A stretch of 64,000 nucleotides of DNA from the NCBI RefSeq assembly GCF_028554725.1, contig NC_071670.1, positions 67,803,001 to 67,867,000 on the forward strand. The letters are read 5' to 3'. The notes beneath the pieces are model-generated. The model was not told the origin of the DNA. It saw only the letters and a list, made by a program, of their open reading frames with translations, and ran no database searches. The first letter of the stretch is position 1. The number at the start of each line of letters is the position of its first letter. This stretch comes from Zeugodacus cucurbitae. Lineage: Eukaryota > Arthropoda > Insecta > Diptera > Tephritidae. Shown one piece after another: positions 53,768-64,000 of the stretch. The position numbers were made by a program, and so were the translations under genes.

Positions 53768-53948
53768 TATTTGTAGTTATGTACATACATACATATATAT
53801 CTGCGAATGAATTTCACAATAAATTAAATTACAAAGTTTATTACTCAAATGTATTATACAAAAATTCGGTGTATTTGTTTGTAATGCAATTTCAATACAA
53901 TATTAAATGACTTATAGTTTTACAACTTATAATTAATATAATTAAAAT

Positions 53949-54078
53949 ATGAGCTGTGTACAAAAAATAACGGTAATTTTCATTAAATATTTATTCATTC
54001 GTTTACATTAATGGTGTCGACTTCATAATTTGACAATTTGGAAATTTTAAAATTCCCATTATTTTTTGAACACACCTG
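53949..54078 (-). mobile_element. short mariner derivative beside copy C
   Basis: Same structure and position as the element beside copy B, so it was present before the B/C duplication. Its right terminal repeat now abuts the end of copy C and supplies the stop codon of that frame. Confidence 0.75.
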
Positions 54079-56209
54079 TAGCTGCCGAAAATTTATGTCG
54101 ACTTAAGAACTTTGTTTGCAATTTATCAATGTAATTATTAGGCACTTCTACATAAAAGTTGGAGCCATAAACAGATAACGGCATTTTAACGGTCACTGGC
54201 AGACGAAGATAATCGCGCTCTCGGATAGCATAAACTCCATGGTCGCCCATTGTCTTAGCAGAAATACCGTACCGCGCTAAATGATCGATGGAAATCTATT
54301 GGCAAAACGGAAAAATATTTTAAATTTTGATTAATATTAATATATACGCGTTTTTACCGTTATCCAAATATCTTCCTCTGGATCATATCGCTCCACGCTT
54401 GTAAGCGCTCCATCATTATTATGACCGCCAATAATAAAAATGCGGTAATTCAAAAGAGCGAGCTGAAAATGGAAATTTCGTCAGGACTTTCAAAATTTCT
54501 TGGTAGTTACTGCACTTACACCAGGTCTACCGCGTGCCTCGAACATATTTGTGCATTTGACGCAAACATTTTTCTTCGGATCGTAATACTCAACGGAGTT
54601 GAGTGGTTCCCCGCCAGCACTCCAACCACCAAATATGAAAATCTTTTCATCATAAATGATGGTGCTGGCACCATAACGGCAAACGTTCATACTTGCACGG
54701 GGCTGCCAACAGCTCTTGTGGATATCGAAACTATTGCATATAAATAAATAAATTTATTAAAGAAATAATTTTTCAAAAGAGTTGATGGGTTGACTTACAT
54801 TTCTACAGTGTTGAGTGCTTGGGAACCATCATAGCCACCAAAGGTGTAAATGCTATCACCATAGAGCGCCACACACAGTTCATCGCGACGCCGCTCCAAC
54901 TTCACTGTTTTATTCCATGTAAATGTCTTCAAATCGAAACTTTTGATTGTGGTGTCCTTCTGCAGGCCGTCGGTACGTGCTCCGAATAATAGTAGGCTTT
55001 CATGATGAAGCACCAAATCGTAGATGCAATCGAGATTTTCAACTTCACAGCATTTCTGCCACACATCAAGTGCACGGTTGTATCTCTGGAGATATTTTAC
55101 TTGCTTAGAAGGTAGAGTTGCAGAGTTCTGTATAGCCAAGAGACACAGCCGCTTCTTTCTCGGTTTCGTATGCACTAAAGTAGGCGGAGTCGCACATTTT
55201 TCCGTTTCCGAGATCAACTTCAATGCATTTCTGGCAATCTGCTCACAACCGGGCAAAATTTGTATATGCTGCGTTATAAAGACTGTATCGAATTGTACGA
55301 GTCTTGTGGAGCTTATTAGCGTTGCAAGACACTTTTCGCGTTCCGTCTTATCATGTTCATACCAATGCATAATAGCCTCGAAGACATCGAACTCACAGTC
55401 TACATCTAGTTCGTCAGCGACTATAACTTCTCTAAGAACTCAGGCGTATAATCTAGATATTCAGAGCTCTGGATGACCTTTGAATGTAAAGAAAGGTTGT
55501 TCGATGTGAATGAAATGATATTGTGAACATGTTGTCGATTTTTTCACATTTGTTCTGTTTTAAACATAATCTTTAGGATCAATAATAGTTAAGGATACGG
55601 TACAAACGCGGTTCTTATTTGTTCAAGCAATCTCAAAACGACAGCATTCTTCAAAATTATTGGGCCATTGAATCCGTTTCGATCGATAAATTTTATGTTG
55701 AAATTATTGAAAACGTACCGAAAATAAAATGTTCGATCGTAACTCACTTATCGATTTGATACATACATTCCTAATTTCGATATCATTGAATCTGCAAAAT
55801 TGAAAATATTTATCGAAATCTATCCGTTGGTGAATGAGTTGCGGAAATTAAAAAAAATAAACCATTTCGAAGTTTTTATGTAAATAATTACTGATGACGT
55901 ACTAAATTATATTTTAAATGTGTATTTTAGAGACAAGAGACAAAAACAAACTAACAAAAATAAATTTAAGGTGTTTAAAAGCGATATAAAATTGCCCTAA
56001 CAAGAAACATGAAAATTTTCTATCGAAAATCTTTATCTTATACAACAACAACAACCTGGTCTATATTTATACTTAAAAAGTGCTAAGTCAAAATAGCTTA
56101 ATTTGAAAATTTATCTTGAAATAATTTTATTACTCTCACTTACCTCAGCGAAATTTTGTATCGCATAGTCAATAGCTACGCGTTCTGGTCGCGACAGCAA
56201 TATCTTCAT
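54059..56209 (-). pseudogene. BACK-Kelch copy C, frameshifted duplicate of copy B
   Basis: Exons equivalent to B lie at 56144-56209, 54799-55477, 54520-54730, 54358-54462 and 54059 to about 54295. Sequence is very close to B. Exon 2 is 679 rather than 680 bases: one G is missing near 55436 (TCTAAGAACT against TCTAAGGAACT in B). Translation from the normal start therefore stops within the BACK domain after about 40 residues. The rest of the frame stays open from 55370 (MHWYEHDKTEREK) onward, so inactivation is recent, or a shortened protein could start there. The B-type stop after LSRH has changed to a sense codon, and the frame runs on into the mariner terminal repeat. Intron 1 (55478-56143) is about 446 bases longer than in B. 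A sequencing error at the deletion is the main alternative. Confidence 0.75.
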
Positions 56210-57274
56210 TTTAATAATCGAAAATAACGCCAAAAGTGACACAAGTGAATTAAGCGATGGCAAACGACTGCGTGTTCTTATTGATGAATATATGTAAAAT
56301 AATAATATTTTTATTATATTTAACCGTCCAAAAATAGAGCAAATGTTTAACTTACTCAATGGAACTAAACAAATCTGATAAAAGAGCTGGTGAAATAAAA
56401 ACTAATTTTAAGCAGAATATACACTTGCGGACATGTCTGTGCTACATGTCAAGTATTGCCTACCATCACATCGTGTATAGACGGGTATAGAAACCAAATT
56501 CGAAGTTGAAATGCTTCAATTTATCTGATCGTCTTTGCGACGGGTAGCAACATGTATAGTGTTGTATGCAGACCGTATGGCCGAAATTTCAAGTAGCGCT
56601 ACAATTTCCTCTTCTGTTGCTATATCCGTTTCAACGATTACAACAAAATGATGTCTGAACAACATGTTGGACAAGTGTACAGTGAACTGACTTGCGACCT
56701 GGTCTGCATGTGTATACCCCGCTTTAGTCCTCAATGATGACTCATTATTCACCTTTATTGATTAAAATTACCAAATTGTGAAACTGTAAATATATATATA
56801 AACTAAAACGTATTAATAGCTATGCTATCAGCGAGCAACAGCTGATTAATGTTTATTATGATAATATCGTGATTTCCAGCGGGGAATTTTTTCAAACATA
56901 ACGCACTGAGTTATCAATTTATTATGGTTTAGCCTAACTTGATAATAATTTTTTTTCCTCCCAACATTAAAATTTAAAAATATTAAATAAATATTTCATA
57001 TTTTTATTCTGTTAATTATTACAAATAGTTGTTGTATATTTATAAATATTAATTTGAGATCAAAGGTATAAAAATATATAAATTTTAAAACAATTCACTA
57101 AAAAGACATTTAAAAAAATAAAAACTATAGTATAGGTGCACCTTATTACTATCTAAGAGTTAACTAATTTGTCGCTTAGCTATAGAACTTTATAGCTTAC
57201 GCTTAACGGTAAATTTCTGGGCTTGGACATATTTGTATCAAAAATTATTAAATAGCCACTTCTAAATACAAATA
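56210..57274. other. 5' region of copy C and spacer
   Basis: Up to about 56.94 kb it retains blocks shared with the region above copy B (leader exon with donor near 56356, then CTATCAGCGAGCAACAGCTG). In between, 56.41-56.75 kb has no B counterpart that I see. 56.95-57.27 kb is AT-rich with nothing recognisable. Confidence 0.45.
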
Positions 57275-58088
57275 TTATTGCTTACGACTCAAGTAGTTTA
57301 TAATCGCTTGCGTGAGTTTCTTATTATCATCGCGCAAATCTTTCAAAACTTCTAATTTCTCCTTTTCTACTTGGACCATTTCCTTCATGAGCTTGTTTTT
57401 CTCTTCGGCTGTTGCCTGCAAACATGCACACATGGAGATTATCTTCGATTTTTCTGAACTTCGTCGTTTTGGAGCGCGCTCACGTGTAGACGACGGCAAG
57501 TCTGTAATATATGGCGGAGGCAAGGTAAATGTATTGGAATCGTAGGAAGGTGTGGATAAGGACGCCGCCAATGGTGTCAAAAAAGACGCTTCCGCTAAAT
57601 TAACTGAAATATTTTAATAAGTAATTTAATATCGTTTATGTAAAACAGTTAAATAATATATTTGTACATTTATGCTCCACGCTCCCCTCAGAAGACATAT
57701 CGGTGTGATTGAAAGTTTGTGAACCAATTATTTGATGCACCTGTTCGTATAATGGCCACAACACAGGCGCATCACCAGCGGTTGACTCTAATGCTTCTCG
57801 GCATTTTCTGTAAGAAACAAATATAAAAAATCTGCTTCTTTCGTTGTTTTCCTTATATAGCGTTTACCTGTACTTGGTAGTCAAGTTGGCTATTTTGTAT
57901 TTAATATCTGGCACAGACAGTTCTAAACCATGTGTGGCTAAATCGACGGACATCTCTTGGTAGACTTGAGTATTTCTCTTGTCACTACGCAATTCATCTA
58001 TCTTTTGCGCCCACAAATCGACAAAGTAAGCTTCTGTGGTGTTGTCCCAGAAATTCCGCCTTCTTCTTTTCTTTGTAGCAGATTCCAT
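57275..58088 (-). CDS. Myb/SANT-like DNA-binding domain protein with coiled coil, 229 aa
   Basis: Three minus-strand exons: 57868-58088, 57668-57807 and 57275-57603; 690 bases in phase. The first two junctions are convincing; the exon 2 donor (AAAT/GTACAAAT) is weak. Residues about 8-95 look like a trihelix or Myb/SANT-like domain: a basic KKRRRRNFWDN start, an FVDLWAQKIDELR helix, then IKYKIANLTTKYRKCREALE and LWPLYEQVHQIIG. Such domains bind DNA and occur in many insect proteins derived from, or related to, the accessory proteins of Harbinger transposons. A basic RAPKRRSSEKSK stretch may be a nuclear signal. The last 45 residues (EEKNKLMKEMVQVEKEKLEV and DNKKLTQAIINYL) form a likely coiled coil for dimerisation. 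No transposase neighbour is seen, so this is treated as a host gene. The target is unknown. Confidence 0.75.
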
Positions 58089-59850
58089 AATTTATTAATT
58101 TATTTGCACTGCTGAGGTTTTGTTTATAATCTACAATTTGTTTTTATTCGCGCAACAGTGCGGCCAAACTTTAAAAATAGGGTTGCTTAAACTCCAAACA
58201 AATGTGGTGTTTAAGGTGAGTTTATCGCATATTGTTTGCATGGTAAACTCCAAGTTTATGGGTCGCATTTTACACTAAGCACTAAATTCGTCAATAAAAC
58301 TCAATAACTAAATAAAACTAAATAAAGGTCATCTATCTATCATCTAATTAAAAGGAATTTAAAAAAATATATTTATATTTTTAACAGATACATTTATGTA
58401 CAACATGTATGTACATATGTAGCTTTACAATAAAGTGTATAAATTTTGACTTTGTAACGCATCGAAGAATATGGCAATTAAAACTAAATTATTTACTTAC
58501 TAAACGGCACGCTTCCAAATAAAAAATAATCAACAAAAATAGAAATACATGTGCATAACAATCAAGTAGAAATCAGTAAAGTACTCTTTAATTAAAATGT
58601 ATTTAGTTTAAAGTTATACTTACATACATCCATGCATATGCGCAAATATACACGAATGTACCTACGTGTGTATATTTGTCTTACATGCATTTATCTGAAT
58701 TTAAGTAGCATGTACTAGTCCATGGCTTGTGTCCAACCAACCAATTACTTCAAAAACCTAACAACACTTTGAAAACACTGTTACACTAACTGCATTTTTG
58801 CAAATAAAAGTGCATTAAAAAGTTATAACAATTAAGACAGCGCATGCTCTGTTAATTTTCGCGAGACAATAACACAAACAGCAAAAAAGACGAGTTAAAG
58901 AAAATTCAATAGCGCGAGCTTAGCATGTCCAATCTGTTGCACGCCACATGCATTGCGCATGCGTATCGCCATTGAGCTTTTTATTGTATTTAGAAGGCGT
59001 AGATATTTGTTGCTGTCAAGTTGGACCCTGATGGCAAAGAGAGTGTAAACTATTCTTTAATAAGAAATAATGAAGTTCGATTTGTGTAGGAGAAATTTTC
59101 ATGGCTTAAAAAGCACGAAATTAGAGTTCCTATAATATTCCTTAAGTTGGCGCATAATCTTTGAAGTAAATCTAGAATAAGTATTTAATTTAATAGTATT
59201 AAGTAAGCCAATGTATATACGTATGTATTCATACTTATAAACACACAAACCGGAAACATCTTTGCTTTTGACACTGAGCAACTTTTCTTTCTGATTGGAC
59301 TACTCATGACCTAGAGGTCGTATGCTATATTTGACTCAGTTTGTTTATATCTACACAAAAAATAATATAGATTTAGCAATCTTGTAATTGCACAAAACTT
59401 ATTAGAAGACAAAATATAATTTTTGCCAGTAAGTCATATTCGAATCTGTACAATTTTGTTGACTTGTTTAACACTACCCTTTTACGAAATCAGTCAGTTA
59501 AACTTATTAACTTATTCAATTCATTTCAGAAACTCAAGAAAATCAGATTAAATGTTAAAATCTATAAATATCTAAAAATTACAATTAGAAACAATTGGTG
59601 GATATCAAAAGAAATTTTAAAAAGTCAGCTGTGGGAGTGTTGCCAACTTGATACTTAGAAGCTCAAAATTTAAATATAAAATTTCTTCGATAATAAACTT
59701 AGGTAATTCACAACTCACGTTTTTTTCTGCATATAAGATGGCGTCTTTTAATTTGTAATATTTAAGCATTAATTTCATAAACAATATTAATAATAAACTG
59801 AAATTTCCCTCCTAAATCTCTCAAAATCATTCCGCAACAAACAAGTGGCA
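58089..59850. other. intergenic region between divergent genes
   Basis: Lies between the Myb/SANT-like gene (minus) and the presumed leader of the plus-strand gene at 60.7 kb. AT-rich; short frames only. Promoters of both genes should lie at its edges, but no clear core element was identified. Confidence 0.45.
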
Positions 59851-60699
59851 ACACGCGCGGAAACAGCTGTCGGCTCGCACAGCTGTCAGAGAAAATTCTG
59901 AAGGATTGAAAAAGAACAAAAAGCAGAAATTCATTTTATTCTTAAAAGTTGAAAAAAGTGCACAAATCGTTAAACCACGTTCGAATATCGCAGCGTAGTG
60001 TGGATAGAATAAAATAATACTTATCAAATAGGCGTTTTAATAGTGATAAATATATAGTGTTTGTGTATACAGATATATATTTCCTTTGTTTAATATATGC
60101 AAATCAGATAAATTGTTTTGTGTTGAGCGATTGGAATAAATCAAATTAAGCGCAATATTCACCTATGGGCGATTTTCATGACGCTCGTCTAGCGAAAACG
60201 ATTGCCTGGGCGACTGCTAGCTGCTAGCAAGGATGTAGTGTGAAGAAAAAAAACGATAATGCAATCAAAAAAAGAATAATGTGTATTTTTTTAATAAATA
60301 AAAAGTGCAAAAGAATAAAGGAGCAATATCACAACAATTGTGGAGAGAACTTTTGTTTAAGTTTTAGTTAAGGATTTGCGATTTAAAAATAAGTGAAAAC
60401 AATTACTTTAACATATTGATAAGCACCAACGTCATAATTATAGATTGGTGTTTGTGACCTTCTGTGCTCCCAGCTGGAAAAATACCGCACGCCATTGTGT
60501 GTTATTTTCCTAAATTGGTTGGTGAAGACGCGTGTATTTAAATCAAACGCGCCTACGCCCATAAGAATTATTTAGTTTGGCTTTTTTCCAAAAGTGAATT
60601 TGCAATTTACATAAGTTTACTTCGAATTGAAAATTCTTTGTGCTTATATAAATGTGCTTGTGGTTCAAGCATTAATATTTGCTTTTGAAAACCGATGCA
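59851..60699 (+). promoter_or_regulatory. presumed promoter / 5' leader of the 60.7 kb gene
   Basis: A GC-richer patch with two CAGCTGTC copies (59865-59890) could mark the start region, followed by about 800 bases without long frames that would form a long 5' UTR. No introns could be placed. The leader ends with a tiny upstream frame, ATGCAATGGATTTAG (60695-60709), which overlaps the main start codon. Confidence 0.35.
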
Positions 60700-60798
60700 A
60701 TGGATTTAGTTAACTTAATCAGATCATCGTACGATGACTGCGGATTAATGTTCTCCGAATCATGGTACAAGGTACTGAAAATGGAACTGAAAATTACG
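60700..60798 (+). CDS. first coding exon of an unidentified gene (33 codons)
   Basis: ATG in the context CAATGGAT opens a frame beginning MDLVNLIRSSYDDCGLMFSE and ending MELKIT at a consensus donor (ACG/GTGAGTGGC), phase 0. The frame closes soon after the donor in the intron, and the coding-like composition contrasts with the surroundings. I do not recognise the protein. The next exon would lie beyond about 61 kb and possibly outside the window. A four-residue upstream frame overlaps the start codon and could lower translation. Confidence 0.45.
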
Positions 60799-63783
60799 GT
60801 GAGTGGCATAAATCACGACATACATACATAAGCTTACTTTTTGTTGCAATAAAATTCTTTACAGCTCTTTGGGTACTTATTTCCGTCATTGTACAATAAA
60901 TAGTTTTTGCATATTTCTTATTTGTTATAAAACATTTTCTACTGTTGACGGTGACAATCAACACCACCGTGTTGTTATTATTGTTTGCTTATCAAAAGTG
61001 TTTTTTTGTGCTTAGGCGCTATACATATATTATTATTTGTGTTTGTTTTTATTTGAATCTTCAACAACATGTGTAGTAGTAGTTGCTGTTAGCATACTTG
61101 GGTTTATATATTCTGTTTTTATTTTAATTAAACAAATTATTACCAAAAATATTAAAAAAAAAAAACATTTTATTATGGTAATTATAGTGCATAATTCAAA
61201 ATTATGTAGTTTGCATAGTAACAAGCACGCGTACATATGAAAGTACATACATACTATGAAGTATATATGTACATCGTATAAGTAGCAGAGGCTAAAAGAG
61301 ATATAAAACTCATTTTGGACTTTGAACGATTGTGATTTACTACACAATTGTTTGTTTTAATGACCTAATCGATCAATGAACCAAAAATACATATTTATTT
61401 CATTCTTTGGGTAATTTTGTACCTGCAGAATTTTTTTGATATAATTTGATTTGAATTGCTATCGGTTTAAGAAGTTTTATAACAGCAAAGTATGTAGAAC
61501 AGAACTCTACTTAGGCGTAAGTTTACTATTTTTGTTATTTTATTTAATTTTTAATTTAATTTACTATTTTTTTAGGTCTTTCAAATTGTATAATGATTTC
61601 AAAATTTCGAGTCAACGGCCCAAACATATCAAACATTTCCCCACATTTTACAAGTCATGCTCTTTATCTTCTTTAAATATAAATATATATACATATGTAC
61701 ATGTGTGGACTTAAGCACTTTAGCGATGACTGAGCCGTACATGTGTTATCATAATATTTAAAATGTTTAATATTTCTTGTTCAATTTGAGCTTACATTGC
61801 ATATGCAAGAGTGTATATATGCCCACACACACACACATCTAATTATCTACATTGTATGTATTTGCTGAATTATTGTTTATAAATCAACATGAGCGAGCTT
61901 ATGACCATATGTAAACATTTTAAGCGCTTATGAAATATCTATTAACAGGAATATAATACCTATTTAATGCACGGTTTCCGGACACGCCTGTATTTACAAT
62001 ATATATTCACGCCTTAACTTACAACTCATGATACTCGAGATATTGTATAATCGCACTAAGAAACTAAAATTTTAGATTAGCTTGCATTTTTAAGGATTTC
62101 TATATATGCATACATATATGTTAAGTGTGTGTACTCCACTGCACTGATTATAAACAAAATTTGTTTGCAAAAAACTCAATTGGATTTGTTGAATAATGCA
62201 CATGTGACCAAGGTTTCTTATTGGCGGTTGTTGTTGTTGGCACTCACATGCCGTTCGCACTTCTTATCTCTTCTAAAATATATAATTGTAAGTTTCGATT
62301 TGTTTCGGACATAAGTGTGCTGTGATAATGGGCATATTTGTATATATAGATTTGTAGCTCATTTGTTCCAATACTCAAATGTGACAGCTATATCCCTCTG
62401 AAAGAATATCCATGCAAAAAACACCAAATATTCATTAGTTATGTATGTTTGCTTGTTAAAAGTTAGAATGCATGGAAATATTCCAATAAGAACCGATTAA
62501 ATTATATATTTTTCATTTTTTAATTGTATAATTCAATTCTTCCTATAATTTCGAAGTTTGGTGAATATTTTTTTTTCAATATTTCAATTGAATTATACTC
62601 TTCCTCATTTCACATGCATATTATATGGCAATTGTAGCTCTCCAATCATTTAATTGACCTAACGACCAGAGTACTTAGATTCGATTTTATACTTGTTGTT
62701 GTTGTTATTGGCGAAATATTAAACATTTAATTTGGCAAATGTTTATTTGGACTTTCGCATGTGGACTGTACATACACATATAGCTTGTGTGTTACTAAAT
62801 TTATATTAATTTTTGGTAATTTAAATTTTGTTGTGAATTATTTTTAGTGATAGTAATCAAATTCGTTATGAACAATATTAATTTAAATATCTTTAAAAAA
62901 GGTTTTTTTTTTAACATTTGCGAAAACTATCCTTTTACAATCTTGCCTACAAAACAAAAAAAGCACGCATTTGCGTATGGAAATTTATCAATAAATTCAC
63001 TCAAATACTTATCAAACTAGTTACTGGTTTCTCAGCGTCGCATTTACATAGCAAACTTCTTTCCTACAAACACGATTTGTTTCAACATTATAAATTATTT
63101 ATAAATTGTTTATTTCGCATTTGTTGCCTTTGTTTATACACACGCCTACATGCCAACTTGTTTTCGCTTTTGAAGTTAATTTTCATTTGCTTACCAGAAG
63201 TGTTGCCAGCAAAATAGTTTTGTTTTGCCCGTTATGCAAAAGGTAAACAAATCCATTTTGTGCGCATTCAATTACATGCATGCACACTGACTGTCATGTG
63301 TCATAAATAAAAATCAAGCAAAACAAAACTCAACAACAACAACACGATTTTAAATATCAAATGTTGATAATAGTAATTGCAAGTCAAGTGCATTTTTCTC
63401 CAATTCCTTATTTAAGCCGATTGTTTACTTCAAATATCATGAAATGTCGTAATTGACTCGCTTAGCGATTAGAATACACTTACCACGGATAATATGTGTG
63501 TGTTTATGAATGCGAAAACAAACTGAATACAAATATTTACACGCATTCGCGCATAAATCGGTAAACAAAAATAAATCACCAACACAAACGCACACTTGCA
63601 TTGAATATGCAATTGCAGCGGCCACTAGACAGAACACGGAAATCAAATCGCTGCCCGGCCACCACCCGATGCACCCACATCACTTGCATCAACGCCAACA
63701 ACATCGCCGCCCACCTCTATCATCCACCATACATCGGCGCGGTAAACAAAATAAAAGTCTGCCAACAACCCGCCCTCGCCTCA
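60799..63783 (+). other. probable intron, no exons seen
   Basis: AT-rich with CA and TATG runs (61.83 kb and elsewhere). Frames of 60-100 codons lack recognisable domains. From 63.6 kb the composition becomes GC-richer. Confidence 0.4.
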
Positions 63784-64000
63784 ATGGCAATGCCAAGACG
63801 AAATTCTTTGGCGCTGCTGCTGTGCTATTGTGTTATTGTGTCTACGACTGTGACTGTGGCTGTTGCTTTTGATAAACCCCCCAAGCGCTGTACCACCCAC
63901 CTCCGTCGCAATGCTCTCAGAAAGCAATCGTCACTTCTCGGCGTGACGCGTAACGTTGTTGTGCGCGCCGAGCGGTTGGAGGCTGGTTGCGGGGCCCGTT
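63784..64000 (+). CDS. possible N terminus of a secreted protein, cut by window edge
   Basis: An ATG at 63784 (a second, in-frame ATG at 63790) opens a frame that stays open for the last 217 bases. It begins MAMPRRNSLALLLCYCVIVS, then TTVTVAVAFDKPPKRC. A basic start, a hydrophobic core of about 20 residues and small residues before FDK fit a signal peptide. GC content is higher than in the flanking DNA. A different overlapping frame (63510-63872) is also open, so the frame choice is uncertain. It could be a new gene or belong to the transcription unit starting near 60 kb. No family recognised. Confidence 0.35.
   Translation, partial: MAMPRRNSLALLLCYCVIVSTTVTVAVAFDKPPKRCTTHLRRNALRKQSSLLGVTRNVVVRAERLEAGCGAR

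Noticed and set aside
63510..63872. 120-codon plus-strand frame overlapping the signal-peptide-like frame
   Set aside because: It ends at 63872 and its translation is His/Arg/Gln-rich from CA-rich repeats. The alternative frame that stays open to the window end was preferred.

Overview
The window looks like nuclear DNA from a higher fly (Diptera, Schizophora). A tephritid fruit fly is my best guess from the repeat families, but this is inference and not proven. The DNA is AT-rich, with long introns, (TG)n, (CAA)n and (TATG)n runs and many decayed transposons. I saw no rRNA, tRNA or CRISPR array.

Left part (about 1-23.4 kb): the gene singed (sn), encoding the actin-bundling protein fascin, lies on the minus strand. 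Six coding exons (15359 down to 3250) join in phase to give 512 residues. The first coding exon is separated from the rest by a 10.3 kb intron. A 5' UTR splice acceptor lies at 15446-15447, and a weak candidate leader exon lies near 23.13-23.30 kb. The introns carry LINE and mariner remnants. Between 22.31 and 22.69 kb there is a tandem repeat rich in TATCGATA.

Middle (about 23.4-47.7 kb): no gene can be supported. It holds mariner, Tc1-like and TTAA-flanked elements, a LINE fragment, an unclassified 1.0-1.3 kb dispersed repeat nested in mariner, and low-complexity DNA. Open frames of up to 230 codons occur here, but none resembles a known family.

Right part (47.7-56.4 kb): three tandem minus-strand genes of the Kelch-like family. 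Copies A and B can each be spliced to exactly 421 residues. Both start with a BACK domain followed by Kelch repeats, and no BTB domain is visible anywhere in the window. Copy C is a recent duplicate of B. It has a one-base deletion in the BACK region, and its own stop is lost, so the frame ends inside a neighbouring mariner terminal repeat.

Far right (57.2-64 kb): a three-exon minus-strand gene for a 229-residue Myb/SANT-like, coiled-coil protein of probable DNA-binding type; the first coding exon (33 codons) of an unidentified plus-strand gene at 60.7 kb; and, at the window edge, an open frame with a signal-peptide-like start.
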